Source: Treponema sp.
GTDB taxonomy: Bacteria; Spirochaetota; Spirochaetia; Treponematales; Treponemataceae
DNA: 64,000 nt
Direction: 5' to 3'
NCBI GenBank assembly: GCA_017962965.1
Contig: JAGCUI010000013.1
Span: 1 to 64,000, forward strand
Part shown: piece after piece, positions 1 through 8,881 of the stretch
Layout of the letters: each line of letters opens with the position of its first letter
Numbering within the stretch: position 1 is the first letter of the stretch
Program-made: the position numbers and the translations under genes
Notes under the pieces: model-generated
Databases searched by the model: none
Seen by the model: only the letters and a program-made list of their open reading frames with translations
What the model was told of the DNA's origin: nothing

Positions 1-1
1 A

Positions 2-136
2 ATGGCCATCCAGGTAGACTTGAACTTGTACCAGGAGCTCATCACCCTGATTATGTCCCGCCGCCGCTACCTCGAAGATTGTGGCTACTTTGATTCCCGT
101 CACAAACCCACAACCAGCGCTGATAGTAATAAGTAA
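2..136 (+). CDS. 3' end of an unidentified gene (partial)
   Basis: An open frame runs from the window edge to a TAA stop and gives 44 residues rich in Arg, Tyr and Leu (a run of three Arg near residue 20). It contains an ATG at base 2, but because the frame is open to the edge it is more likely the C-terminus of a longer protein. Codon choice is more GC-rich (ATC, CTC, CGC, TAC) than in the following gap gene, which might mean a different origin. I do not recognise the family. The 3' flank carries two hairpins. Confidence that it is coding is moderate; function unknown. Confidence 0.4.
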   Translation: MAIQVDLNLYQELITLIMSRRRYLEDCGYFDSRHKPTTSADSNK

Positions 137-145
137 TTTCCCACG

Positions 146-216
146 TGCAGTTTTATCTTATAAAACTGCAACCGAACTAAAAGCAATGGATGATGACAAT
201 AAAATGTATGTTCGGT
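146..216. other. two consecutive hairpins between the first gene and gap
   Basis: A perfect 11-bp inverted repeat (146-156 with 160-170, loop CTT) is followed at once by a second, ACCGAAC at 171-177 with GTTCGGT at 210-216. Neither has a T-run, so this is not a classical intrinsic terminator. It may stabilise the 3' end of the upstream mRNA or be a small structured RNA. The rest of 137-290 holds only AT-rich sequence and the gap ribosome binding site. Confidence 0.4.
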
Positions 217-290
217 AGTGGACTATTTCTTCGAAATTCATTATTTTATATATGTAATTCAATACTAATCTAATTTTTAGGAGATATACA

Positions 291-1325
291 ATGGCAGATG
301 TAAGAGTTGCTATTAATGGTTTCGGCCGTATTGGTCGTTTGGCTTTCCGTCAGATGTTTGACGCAAAAGGATATGAAGTTGTTGCTATCAACGATTTAAC
401 AAGCCCAAAAATGCTTGCTCACCTTCTTAAATATGATACAGCACAGGGTGGTTTCTGTGGAAAAATTGGTGAAGGAAAACACACTGTTTCTGCAACTGAA
501 GATTCAATCATCGTAGATGGTAAAGAAATCAAGATTTATGCTGAAAAAGATGCAGCTAACTGTCCATGGGCAGCTAACAAAGTAGACGTTGTACTCGAAT
601 GTACAGGTTTCTATACTTCAAAAGACAAGGCACAGGCTCACATCACTGCTGGTGCTCGTAAGGTTGTAATTTCAGCTCCTGCTGGAAACGATCTTCCAAC
701 AATCGTTTACAATGTAAACCACAAAACTTTAACAAAGAACGACAACATCATCTCTGCAGCTTCTTGTACAACTAACTGTCTCGCTCCTATGGCTAAAGCT
801 TTGAATGATGCTTACCCAATCCAGTCTGGAATTATGTCTACAATCCACGCTTACACTGGTGACCAGATGATCCTTGATGGTCCACAGAGAAAGGGTGACC
901 TCCGCCGTTCACGCGCTGGTGCTCAGAACATTGTTCCAAACTCAACAGGTGCTGCAAAGGCTATTGGTCTTGTAATTCCTGAATTGAACGGAAAATTAAT
1001 CGGATCTGCTCAGCGTGTTCCAACACCTACAGGTTCTACAACTCTTCTTTTTGCTGTAGTAAAAGGAAAGGATATCACAAAAGAATCTATCAACGCTGCT
1101 ATGAAAGCTGCTGCAACAGAATCTTTCGGATACAACGAAGACGAAATCGTATCTTCTGATATCATCGGTATGCGCTACGGTTCACTCTTTGATGCTACAC
1201 AGACAATGGTATCTAAGATTGATGACGATACATACCAGGTAGAAGTTGTTTCTTGGTACGATAACGAAAACAGCTATACTTCTCAGATGGTAAGAACTAT
1301 TAAGTACTTCAGCGAAAACTGCTAA
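291..1325 (+). CDS. gap: glyceraldehyde-3-phosphate dehydrogenase, type I
   Basis: This is the glycolytic enzyme that converts glyceraldehyde-3-phosphate, NAD+ and phosphate to 1,3-bisphosphoglycerate in the cytoplasm. The 344-aa product is of normal family length. The N-terminal Rossmann motif INGFGRIGR is at residues 8-16, the catalytic Cys159 lies in SAASCTTNC, and the partner His186 in [10 protein letters not shown]. The C-terminal motif [13 protein letters not shown] is intact. A clear AGGAGA ribosome binding site precedes the ATG by 7 bases. It is monocistronic, with an intrinsic terminator just after it. Its last 11 codons are repeated about 253 bp downstream (see findings). Identification is secure. 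Confidence 0.98.
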   Translation: MADVRVAINGFGRIGRLAFRQMFDAKGYEVVAINDLTSPKMLAHLLKYDTAQGGFCGKIGEGKHTVSATEDSIIVDGKEIKIYAEKDAANCPWAANKVDVVLECTGFYTSKDKAQAHITAGARKVVISAPAGNDLPTIVYNVNHKTLTKNDNIISAASCTTNCLAPMAKALNDAYPIQSGIMSTIHAYTGDQMILDGPQRKGDLRRSRAGAQNIVPNSTGAAKAIGLVIPELNGKLIGSAQRVPTPTGSTTLLFAVVKGKDITKESINAAMKAAATESFGYNEDEIVSSDIIGMRYGSLFDATQTMVSKIDDDTYQVEVVSWYDNENSYTSQMVRTIKYFSENC

Positions 1326-1347
1326 GTTATTGATTAGTTTGTAATAG

Positions 1348-1380
1348 AACGTCCGTTTTTGTAAACGGACGTTTTTTTTT
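1348..1380 (+). terminator. intrinsic terminator of gap
   Basis: An 11-bp perfect stem (AACGTCCGTTT at 1348-1358 with its complement at 1363-1373), loop TTGT, is followed by an unbroken T-run to 1380. It lies 22 bases after the gap stop codon. Confidence 0.95.
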
Positions 1381-1541
1381 GGAGTGAAGTACTTAATAGT
1401 TCTTTCTATTCGAGCGGCTCACTTCATGAACTCAGCTCGCCTAACAAAATCAGCACAGCTGATTTTGTGCGCCATTTCGATGGATAAACCTAAAAGAAAG
1501 CGCTCGCGCTTTCTTTCTTAACGGTTTTCCGATTTTAGGCG
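1381..1541. repeat. hairpin-rich intergenic element (REP/MITE-like or structured RNA)
   Basis: This non-coding stretch is dense in inverted repeats: an 11-bp stem at 1444-1454/1458-1468 around ACA, an 11-bp stem at 1493-1503/1506-1516, and CCTAAAA at 1489-1495 with TTTTAGG at 1533-1539 enclosing the second hairpin. CGCCTAA near 1438 can also pair with TTAGGCG near 1536, closing the whole block. It lies between the two copies of the gap 3' end. No other copy was noticed in the window. It could be a small mobile repeat or a folded RNA; which of these cannot be decided here. Confidence 0.5.
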
Positions 1542-1580
1542 GGTAAGAACAATTAAATACTTCAGCGAAAACTGCTAAAT
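1542..1580 (+). repeat. second copy of the gap 3' end (pseudogene scrap)
   Basis: These bases match 1289-1327, the last 11 codons and stop of gap, with 36 of 39 identities. The differences inside codons (ACT to ACA, AAG to AAA) are silent, so this piece still encodes [11 protein letters not shown] and a stop. It has no start and is not a gene. Synonymous divergence shows it came from a functional gap allele. Confidence 0.85.
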
Positions 1581-1673
1581 CTATTCAAAAAATAACTTGC
1601 TTTTTTGCGGGATTGGTATTAATAATTAAGTCTAGTCTAAAAAAAAAATTCTTTGCTGGAGGCGGGGGCTTTT

Positions 1674-2039
1674 ATGAGTTGGCTGGGGAATCTTTTGTGG
1701 TTTTTGCTGGGGGGGCTCGTTTGCGGGCTTGGTTGGATTGTGGCTGGAGTGCTTTTGTGTGCAACAATCATTGGTATTCCTGTTGGATTTCAGCTCTTCA
1801 AGTATGCGGGGCTTGTTTTCTTTCCTTTTGGAAAAAAGATTATTTCAGACGGAAAGTTTTCATCAATCATTTTAAATATTTTATGGGTATGCGTTTTTGG
1901 AATCGAGCTTTGTGTATTTCATCTTATTTTTGCTTTCCTTATGGCAATCACAATAATCGGTATTCCGTTTGCAAAACAGCATCTCAAACTTGCGCAACTG
2001 GCTTTTGTTCCTTTTGGTTCATCGGTCGTAAAAGCGTAA
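1674..2039 (+). CDS. YccF-family small inner-membrane protein
   Basis: This 121-aa hydrophobic protein has two internally similar halves, each with a long membrane segment followed by a GIP motif (IIGIPVGFQ near residue 36 and IIGIPFAKQ near 103) and an FPFG/VPFG turn. That is the layout of the YccF (DUF307) family, whose biochemical role is not known. The ATG at 1674 is chosen because GGAGG lies 11 bases upstream; an in-frame TTG at 1653 would have no ribosome binding site. The 5' half is unusually rich in GGG and TGG codons compared with its neighbours. It stands alone between gap and the decarboxylase. Confidence 0.8.
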   Translation: MSWLGNLLWFLLGGLVCGLGWIVAGVLLCATIIGIPVGFQLFKYAGLVFFPFGKKIISDGKFSSIILNILWVCVFGIELCVFHLIFAFLMAITIIGIPFAKQHLKLAQLAFVPFGSSVVKA

Positions 2040-2177
2040 TTTAGTATAACTTTGTATAGTCAAATTTGAAAAAAATGCAAAAAAAGTGAATTTTTTTTTG
2101 AAAATTTGTTTATTCTTAAAAGTTATTTTGCTATTATCACGCTAATAGTCTAAAAATCATTTTAAGGGGCATTGCTA

Positions 2178-3350
2178 ATGTTTAATAGAAGTGATTATGT
2201 CAGCGATAAAGACTGGCAGAGATTTCTTGATTTTTCAAAGGATCTTGAAACTCCAAATATTGTAATTAATCTCAATACAATTAAATCAAATTTTATTAAA
2301 TTAAAAAATTCTTTTCCTTATGCACGTATTTATTATGCAATGAAGGCTAATCCTGGAGAGCCTGTACTCGAAATGCTTTCCGATATGGGTTCATGTTTTG
2401 ATATTGCATCGCGCTATGAACTCGATATTATCAGCAAATTTAATGTATCTCCCGACAGACTTTCTTACGGAAACACAATCAAAAAGGCAAAGGATATTAA
2501 ATATTTCTACGACAAGGGTGTACGCATGTTTGCTACAGACAGCAAGGATGATTTAAAGACTATTGCCGAAAACGCACCTGGCAGCCGTATCTATGTTCGT
2601 ATCCTCGTAGAAAATTCAGCTACTGCAGACTGGCCTTTATCAAGAAAATTCGGATGTCACCCTGATATGGCTTATGATCTTTTGGTTATGGCACGTGACC
2701 TTGGTCTTACTCCATACGGAATCAGTTTCCACGTTGGAAGCCAGCAGAGAGATATTGGTCAGTGGAACGATGCCATTGCTAAAGTTAAATATCTTTTCAC
2801 CTCTCTCGAAGAAGAGGAGGGTATACGTCTTTCAATGATTAATATGGGTGGCGGTTTCCCTGCTTCTTATGTAGATCCTACAAATGATCTTTCTGAATAC
2901 GCATCTGAAATTACACGTTATATTCAGGAAGACTTTGGTGATGATATTCCCGAAATCATCCTTGAACCTGGACGTTCTTTAGTCGGCGACAGCGGTATTT
3001 TAACAAGCGAAGTTGTTCTTACTTCAAGAAAAAATAATACTGCCCTCACACGCTGGGTTTATCTTGATGCCGGAAAATTCAACGGTCTTATAGAAACTCT
3101 TGATGAATCAATCAAATATCCGGTTATTACAACAAAGGATTCTCCAAAAGAAAAAGAAGGCGAAGTAATCATTGCCGGTCCTACCTGCGACAGTATGGAT
3201 ATCATGTACGAAAACGCAAAATATCATTTACCTGTTTCGCTTAAGGCTGGAGATAAGGTTTACTGGCTTTCTACGGGAGCATATACTTCGACTTATGCGA
3301 GCGTTGCCTTTAACGGATTCCCGCCGATTAAAACTTATTACATGAAATAG
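2178..3350 (+). CDS. PLP-dependent ornithine/lysine decarboxylase-like protein (fold type III)
   Basis: The 390-aa protein belongs to the alanine-racemase-fold decarboxylases that make putrescine or cadaverine from ornithine or lysine. The PLP-binding Lys56 sits in YAMKANP, the barrel carries HVGSQ and the phosphate-binding GGGFP motif, EPGRSLVGD follows, and the active-site Cys337 lies in GPTCDSMD. These are the eukaryotic-type ODC signatures. Diaminopimelate decarboxylase usually has a longer C-terminal region and different substrate residues, so it is less likely. The ATG at 2178 is preceded by AAGGGG with an 8-base spacer; an upstream TTG at 2172 is too close to that site. Substrate preference is not resolved by eye. 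Confidence 0.85.
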   Translation: MFNRSDYVSDKDWQRFLDFSKDLETPNIVINLNTIKSNFIKLKNSFPYARIYYAMKANPGEPVLEMLSDMGSCFDIASRYELDIISKFNVSPDRLSYGNTIKKAKDIKYFYDKGVRMFATDSKDDLKTIAENAPGSRIYVRILVENSATADWPLSRKFGCHPDMAYDLLVMARDLGLTPYGISFHVGSQQRDIGQWNDAIAKVKYLFTSLEEEEGIRLSMINMGGGFPASYVDPTNDLSEYASEITRYIQEDFGDDIPEIILEPGRSLVGDSGILTSEVVLTSRKNNTALTRWVYLDAGKFNGLIETLDESIKYPVITTKDSPKEKEGEVIIAGPTCDSMDIMYENAKYHLPVSLKAGDKVYWLSTGAYTSTYASVAFNGFPPIKTYYMK

Positions 3351-3353
3351 ATT

Positions 3354-4304
3354 TTAGAATTTTTGATTTTTACAGACAAAATCACAGAAGGCGCAGATGT
3401 CACTGGTTTTTCCGGGGATTTCTACGCCGTTCTTTTTTAACTCTTTTATCTGTTTTGAAAGTCCGTCGTTATAGCAGATTTTGAGCATAGGATTTTTGGA
3501 AGCCTGGTGCATGATTGTATCAAAGTCCTGCTTGATTGTTCCTATAAAAAGTTCCTTGTTTTCGTTTGCAAAGCCGCAGCATGGTGCAATGTTTCCATCC
3601 GGAAGAACAAAGAGCACCTGGCCCGGTCCTTCGCAAAAATCATCCTTAAACCACTTGTCGCTCTTCCACGCTCTTGTGTCTGTAGAAAGGAAGCTCTGGC
3701 TCTGGCGCATTACAGGAATAAAGATTGATTTTCCCTTTATAAAGATTGTTCCAACCCCTGTGTTTTTATCAAGATCGTATTCAATGCCGCAGTCAAAGCC
3801 CTTGGCAAGAATTTCAAGATTTTTTAAGTCAAACTGGAACTGAGAAATTACAGACTGAATTTCTACCGAGGTTCCGTCAAAAATTTTAAATACTTCGCGG
3901 CAGAACTGTCTTACTTCACTGATTTTTTGTCCGTGGAAGGAATCCCAGCTTAAACCGATTTTTCCGTCGTAGCCTGCTTCCTTTAAGATTGTAAGCTTTT
4001 CTGTTAATTCTTCCTTGCTCTGCCACCATAATCCGTTTGTCATGATTCTGCCAAAGTTATATGCGTTATCGATGCAGTATTTAATAACTTCAACAAGAAA
4101 GTCCATGGCTAAAAATGGTTCACCACCGCCGGAAAAACTTACCTTTCTTACGGTTGTTCCCTTGCAGCTTTCTAAGAATTTGATTGCGTCTGAAACTTTA
4201 AGGTTATATTTAGTCTTTTTTACAAAGCAATGCGGACACTTGAGATTACAAGTGCCTGTTGGTGCGAAAATTACTTCTTCGGGGTAAAACTTAACTTTGC
4301 TCAT
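3354..4304 (-). CDS. radical SAM protein with C-terminal auxiliary-cluster cysteines
   Basis: This is a 316-aa radical SAM enzyme. The cluster motif is C19-x3-C23-x2-C26 (CNLKCPHC), followed by the SAM-binding SFSGGGEPF. The C-terminal third carries further cysteines (CEGPG, PCCG, KICYN and CAFCDFVC), as in SPASM/twitch-type members that hold extra iron-sulfur clusters and modify peptides or proteins. The substrate is unknown and no candidate peptide gene is visible next to it. The stop lies only three bases from that of the convergent decarboxylase gene, leaving no room for a terminator. The ATG is preceded by GGTGA. Confidence 0.85.
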   Translation of the reverse strand: MSKVKFYPEEVIFAPTGTCNLKCPHCFVKKTKYNLKVSDAIKFLESCKGTTVRKVSFSGGGEPFLAMDFLVEVIKYCIDNAYNFGRIMTNGLWWQSKEELTEKLTILKEAGYDGKIGLSWDSFHGQKISEVRQFCREVFKIFDGTSVEIQSVISQFQFDLKNLEILAKGFDCGIEYDLDKNTGVGTIFIKGKSIFIPVMRQSQSFLSTDTRAWKSDKWFKDDFCEGPGQVLFVLPDGNIAPCCGFANENKELFIGTIKQDFDTIMHQASKNPMLKICYNDGLSKQIKELKKNGVEIPGKTSDICAFCDFVCKNQKF

Positions 4305-4336
4305 AAAAAATCACCATTAGTTTTTTTTACTTTATT

Positions 4337-5068
4337 TTAGTGGACCGTTATTACAGAAACTTCCCGCCCGTCCTTTGTAAATACAACATCAGGGTTTGTA
4401 TTGTCGGTTACCGTATTCAGTCCTATATAATAGTTGTAGTAATAAGTTCCGTCTGGTAGAGGAAGAACAAGCTCGTAAAAGCCAGGTTCAGTTTCCTTTA
4501 ATTCATAAATCCATGAATCCCAGTTTGAAAAATTTCCTGCAAGCCTTACTTTCTGGCCTGATTCACCCTTATAAATAAAATGGATGCAGTTATTTTCATT
4601 TACTTCTGTATTTTTCTTTACATAACCTCCGGAAGAAACTTTAGAAAAATACAAGTTTACATTATCATCATAAACCTTATCCGGATTAAGAGGGTCTGCT
4701 GTCCAAAGTCCGTCTATAACAAGGCGGTATCTTATTTCTGAAATTTTATGCTTTCTTTCATAACAGTAGAAAAGATGTCGTGGTGTTACATTTCCGTCTT
4801 CGTCTGTTACGGTAAGAAGTGTGTATGGATGAACAATCTGATAGTTTTCAAAATCAAAGGCAATTCCAACGTAACGGCTTTTTGGATCCGCTGTAAAAAT
4901 GATGTAATCTTCTGTGACTACTGGAGCACCCGGTTTTTCTATTTCGTGCAGTAATTTATCAAGTTCATAAGGATTATATTTTACCGGTTCTTCTGCAAAA
5001 AGAGCGTTAAAACCTGAAGTAAAGATGAGAAGAATAGTGAGAACTAATAAAAATTTATTCTTTTTCAT
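4337..5068 (-). CDS. secreted protein with C-terminal glycogen-binding-like (CBM48/AMPK-type) domain
   Basis: The 243-aa product opens with a signal peptide (KKNKFLLVLTILL, then a cleavage-like ALFAEE). The last ~80 residues have the look of an AMPK/CBM48 beta-sandwich: VRLAGNFSNWDSW, then PLPDGTYYYNYYIG and a terminal beta strand. Such domains bind alpha-glucans, but this one is exported and lacks any catalytic module, so a ligand is inferred only. The middle (residues ~30-140) repeats a similar strand pattern. An in-frame ATG six codons upstream (5086) is also possible; neither has a strong ribosome binding site. The later start places the signal peptide at the N-terminus. Confidence 0.7.
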   Translation of the reverse strand: MKKNKFLLVLTILLIFTSGFNALFAEEPVKYNPYELDKLLHEIEKPGAPVVTEDYIIFTADPKSRYVGIAFDFENYQIVHPYTLLTVTDEDGNVTPRHLFYCYERKHKISEIRYRLVIDGLWTADPLNPDKVYDDNVNLYFSKVSSGGYVKKNTEVNENNCIHFIYKGESGQKVRLAGNFSNWDSWIYELKETEPGFYELVLPLPDGTYYYNYYIGLNTVTDNTNPDVVFTKDGREVSVITVH

Positions 5069-5215
5069 ACTAACTTTTATCGGCATTCATAATGATTAGT
5101 TTATACTTACTTTTTATAAAAATTTCTTATAAAGTTGATACTTTTTTTTACCGTATATTAAAGAGGTATTGTATACTTGTAATTAATGGGTAAAAAGGGG
5201 TAAAATTAATATAGT

Positions 5216-8200
5216 ATGCCAGGCTTAAACCAACTTAAGAAATTTAATAACGATATATTATCTCTCGGCGATGAATTAACAATCCGCGCAAGTCGTAGTG
5301 AAAAGCCTGTCCGAGTTCCAATTCCAAAAACAGTTGAAAATAGAGATGATACAGAAGACTTTGTTCTTGGTATGCCGGAAGTTGTTGCTCCGGTAGAAGA
5401 CACAAGTGTTGATGATGATCTTTCAGATATTACAGGAATGGGTGCTGCTTCTTCAAGCTCGTCTTCCAAGGATGAACCTGAAGCTCCTTCTTTTGAAGCC
5501 CCAGACCTTTCTTCCCTTTTAAATCCAGTTATTCCGGATGCAGGTTCAAGCGGTGCTGCAATGCCAGATCTTTCTCAGTTTATGGACCAGCCGGAAGAAG
5601 AAGTTGTAGAAGAAGAACAGGCTCCTCAGGAAGTTTCTGTTGCAGATATGAGCTTTGAAGACCTTCTTAGTGGTGCCGGCTTTGACGGAACAGAAGGAAC
5701 CGGAGAAGAAAAGCAGGAAGTAAGCACAGAACCTGAAAGCGATTTTTATACTATAGAAGAAGAACCGGAGGAAGTACCTGCCGCAGAGCCTGTAATGCCT
5801 GGTGCTCCAAATCCTTTAGACGATATAGCAGCTCCTGGTGCTCCAGCAGGAAACGGGGATGCTTTACCAATAGATTCACTTTTAAATACACCTCCTGCAG
5901 AACCTGAGCCAGTTGATATGGGAGAGATTCCTTCTTTTGATGAAGCAATCCCTGCTGCAGAAGATGTTCCTTCATTTGAAGATGCAGTTCCTCTTGATGA
6001 AATGCCAAGCTTTGACGAGCCTGCAAGTCCGGAAGCTATGCCTTCATTTGATGAACCTGCCCCTGTAGAAGTTCCTGAAGCTCCAGAAGCTCCGGAAGCT
6101 GCTCCTTCTTTTGATGAGCCTTCTGGTCTTGATGTTCCGGACTTTGGAGAAGATGCAGGCGGAGACTTAAATTCTTTAGACGATATTTCTTCATCGGGCG
6201 ACTTTGCAATGCCTGATATTTCAGATATTCCTGATGTAGGCCCGGCTCCAGACTTTAATGACATGGGCGGTTCAGAAGAGATGCCGGATCTTGGCGGTAT
6301 GGATAACATGCCTTCTTCTGATGCAATGCCAGACATCACTATGCCAGAAGATGCTGCTCCAGGCTCATTTGATGACATGGACAACATCGGCACCGCAGCT
6401 GCCTCAGAGGGCCGCAGCGACCTTGACAGCATGGACTCGGCAGCTGCTCCAGATGGCCTTTCTGACTTTGATAACATTGGTACAGCCGCTGCTTCTGAAG
6501 GACTTGGCGACTTAGATAATATCGGTTCTGCTGCCGCTTCTGGTGGTGCTTCCTCTGACTTTGGAGATCTTGGCGGAGACTTTGGCGAAGGCGAAGATTT
6601 TTCTGCAACCGAAGGAATGGAAGGCGGAGAAGCCGAAGGTCCTGTTGAAGTATTTGATACAACCGGAATGGATGAGGACATCGATTTTGGTATTCAGGAA
6701 ACAGACACTCAGCTTAACGGCGGTGGAGACGACGACTTTGACTTAGGCGGCGGAGACTTTGAAATCCCAGGCTTTTCTGATGTAGCAACTGCAAAGGATG
6801 TTACCGGTAAAAAAGGTGCTGCAAAACCTGCCGCAAATACAGGTCCTGAAAAACAGAGCCAGCCAAAAACAAAAGAAAAGGAAGAAGACCTTCCTCCAAA
6901 TACATTAAGCGACGCACAGTACAAGCGCTTCCTTGCAAATTTAAGCGATTATCCATTAAACGTTCGTCTTGCGTTCGAAAACCTCATTGTTCAGGATGAA
7001 TTTACAGATGATGCAGAATTTGAAATTATCGAAAAAATCCTGAATAAGGCTCCGGCACGTCAGGTTGCTGCCTTACTCGAAAAGATGCTCGATACATCAA
7101 TTCCTGTTCCACGCGACTTTGAACACAGAACTGCCGAAGAATACGAAGCATATAAAAAATCTCTAAGCTATCAGCTTAAAAATAAAATCATTCCTGGAGC
7201 TCTCGTTGGAATCCTTATTCTTCTTGCAGGATGGGGACTTTTCAACTTTGGAAAACACTGTATCTACATTCCTTTAAAAGCAAACGGACTTTATAAACAG
7301 GGTTATGCATTGCTTCAGGCAGAAGAATTCCCGCAGTCGGAAGAAACCTTTAATCAGGCAGCTACAGTTAAGATGCAGAAAAAATGGTTCTTTAAATTTG
7401 CACGCGGTTACAGGGAAAAGAAGCAGTATCAGAGGGCAGAAAAAATCTACCTTTATACTTTAAAATATTTTAATCACAATAAGGAAGCAGGACTCGAGCT
7501 TGCCGACATGCAGCTTAATGACCTTGCAAATTATGAGAGGGCAGAGGAAGTTGTAAGGCGAGAAATTCTTGATTATCACATAAATGATGCAGACGGACTT
7601 TTGATGTTAGGTGATATCTTCCTTGAATGGGCAACAGAAAAAGATCCTTCTAAATACGAAGACGCATACCGCCAGTACGAAGATTTGAATCAGCTTTATG
7701 GAAAGAAAAATCCAAATCTCTATCACTCAAGACTCATGCGCTACTTTATTAGAACAGATCAGCTCAGACAGGTTTTACATTATAAAGAAGAATTTGAACC
7801 AAAAGAAAAATCTTTGAGCGGCGACGACTGGACAGAATTAAGCGGATATCTTTTGGAAAAACTTTACGGTGAGCTTTCTCCTTCTGATGAATACTTAAGA
7901 AATCAGATTGAAGATGTTCGTGAGCTTTTGCAGCGTTCTGTAATTACTGCTCCGGAAAATCCAAACGCATGGTACAACCTTGGAAAGTATTACATCACTA
8001 CAAACGAGGATGCAAGAGTTCAGACTTCGCTCGAAACTGCAATTACAAAATTCAACGATGCGCCTCATCTTAAGACTCGCGAACTTTATAAGTTCATAGA
8101 TTCTTATAGACTCCTTGGTGAAAACTTTACTAAGACTCAGAATTATCTTCAGGCTCAGGAAAAATATACAGACGGTATTACACTCTTTACAAAAGAAAAG

Positions 8201-8881
8201 GAAAATGCCGGCTTTGAAGGAAACGCTCTTGTAGGAAATCTTTTTGCAGACCTTGCAGACATCAACTACTTTGTAGCCGCTGATTATGCAAATGCAGAAA
8301 CAAACTATCAGACTGCTGTAGATTACGGTTATGACAATGCAAAGATTCGTTACCGCCTTGGATACATTCAGTATAATAACAAGGATTATCTTAAAGCACT
8401 CGGTTCATTCATTAAGTCTGGTGAGGGCGTAGAAAAAGAAAGAAACCTCCTGCTTGCACTTGGAAATACTTTAGCCCTCAGAAACGATGATTATGCGGCA
8501 GAAGGCTATTATGAGCAGCTGGTACAGAGCTTAGACAACGAAATTCTCGAAAGAAAAGGGGCAATTTACCCACAGGCAGACAAGAGAGAATTTGATTTGA
8601 TTACTGATTATCTGTATGCAACGAATAATTACGGGGTAATTTTGTACAGGCTGGCAAAGAGAACAGGCGACAGTTCAAGAAATGCAAAGGCTATTGTTCA
8701 GCTTCAGGAATCTTTGAGAGCATGGGATTCTTTAACAAGAAACCAGGCTACTTTGGTAAGACTTGGCGGAAGTAATCTTGCAGAAGAAAACATTAAATAC
8801 ATCGCTCGTCCTATTACAGAATTTGAGCCTTCAATCTATAACGAAATTCCAAAAACTTTAACAGACAAAGAAAAACTGTAA
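5216..8881 (+). CDS. flcA: large TPR membrane protein, probable periplasmic flagellar collar protein FlcA
   Basis: The 1221-aa protein has three parts. Residues ~1-55 are a conserved-looking head (QLKKFNNDILSLGDEL). Residues ~60-540 are an acidic Ala/Pro/Ser/Asp/Glu low-complexity tract with repeats such as PSFDEPA and DNIGTAAASEG. Residues ~560-650 are a folded cytoplasmic segment. One membrane helix follows at ~658-678 (IIPGALVGILILLAGWGLF), then about 540 residues of TPR-like helical repeats. A single membrane pass with C-terminal TPRs is the layout of FlcA, a spirochete periplasmic flagellar motor collar subunit; the name is inferred from layout and lineage. The ATG has AGGGG 15 bases upstream, a long spacing. 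The next gene starts on the last base of its stop codon. Confidence 0.75.
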   Translation: MPGLNQLKKFNNDILSLGDELTIRASRSEKPVRVPIPKTVENRDDTEDFVLGMPEVVAPVEDTSVDDDLSDITGMGAASSSSSSKDEPEAPSFEAPDLSSLLNPVIPDAGSSGAAMPDLSQFMDQPEEEVVEEEQAPQEVSVADMSFEDLLSGAGFDGTEGTGEEKQEVSTEPESDFYTIEEEPEEVPAAEPVMPGAPNPLDDIAAPGAPAGNGDALPIDSLLNTPPAEPEPVDMGEIPSFDEAIPAAEDVPSFEDAVPLDEMPSFDEPASPEAMPSFDEPAPVEVPEAPEAPEAAPSFDEPSGLDVPDFGEDAGGDLNSLDDISSSGDFAMPDISDIPDVGPAPDFNDMGGSEEMPDLGGMDNMPSSDAMPDITMPEDAAPGSFDDMDNIGTAAASEGRSDLDSMDSAAAPDGLSDFDNIGTAAASEGLGDLDNIGSAAASGGASSDFGDLGGDFGEGEDFSATEGMEGGEAEGPVEVFDTTGMDEDIDFGIQETDTQLNGGGDDDFDLGGGDFEIPGFSDVATAKDVTGKKGAAKPAANTGPEKQSQPKTKEKEEDLPPNTLSDAQYKRFLANLSDYPLNVRLAFENLIVQDEFTDDAEFEIIEKILNKAPARQVAALLEKMLDTSIPVPRDFEHRTAEEYEAYKKSLSYQLKNKIIPGALVGILILLAGWGLFNFGKHCIYIPLKANGLYKQGYALLQAEEFPQSEETFNQAATVKMQKKWFFKFARGYREKKQYQRAEKIYLYTLKYFNHNKEAGLELADMQLNDLANYERAEEVVRREILDYHINDADGLLMLGDIFLEWATEKDPSKYEDAYRQYEDLNQLYGKKNPNLYHSRLMRYFIRTDQLRQVLHYKEEFEPKEKSLSGDDWTELSGYLLEKLYGELSPSDEYLRNQIEDVRELLQRSVITAPENPNAWYNLGKYYITTNEDARVQTSLETAITKFNDAPHLKTRELYKFIDSYRLLGENFTKTQNYLQAQEKYTDGITLFTKEKENAGFEGNALVGNLFADLADINYFVAADYANAETNYQTAVDYGYDNAKIRYRLGYIQYNNKDYLKALGSFIKSGEGVEKERNLLLALGNTLALRNDDYAAEGYYEQLVQSLDNEILERKGAIYPQADKREFDLITDYLYATNNYGVILYRLAKRTGDSSRNAKAIVQLQESLRAWDSLTRNQATLVRLGGSNLAEENIKYIARPITEFEPSIYNEIPKTLTDKEKL
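6363..6570 (+). repeat. tandem acidic repeat inside the FlcA-like gene
   Basis: Degenerate tandem units of about 16-19 codons encode D-(M/F/L)-D-(N/S)-(I/M)-(G/D)-(T/S)-A-A-A-(S/P)-(E/D/G)-G. At least four consecutive copies are visible. The repetition also creates long open frames on the other strand, which are not genes. Confidence 0.75.

Noticed and set aside
1438-1541. integron attC site
   Set aside because: The left GCCTAAC matches the RYYYAAC core, but the right end reads TTTTAGGC and lacks the GTT needed for recombination; no integrase or cassette genes are visible.
1613-2044. 143-aa frame overlapping the YccF gene
   Set aside because: Cys/Trp-rich translation without motif; the other frame has a GGAGG site and full YccF pattern.
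5746-6681. 311-aa open frame on the minus strand
   Set aside because: It is an antisense shadow of the acidic repeat in the FlcA-like gene (GAA/GCT-rich codons give Ser/Pro-rich antisense); no ribosome binding site and no family pattern.
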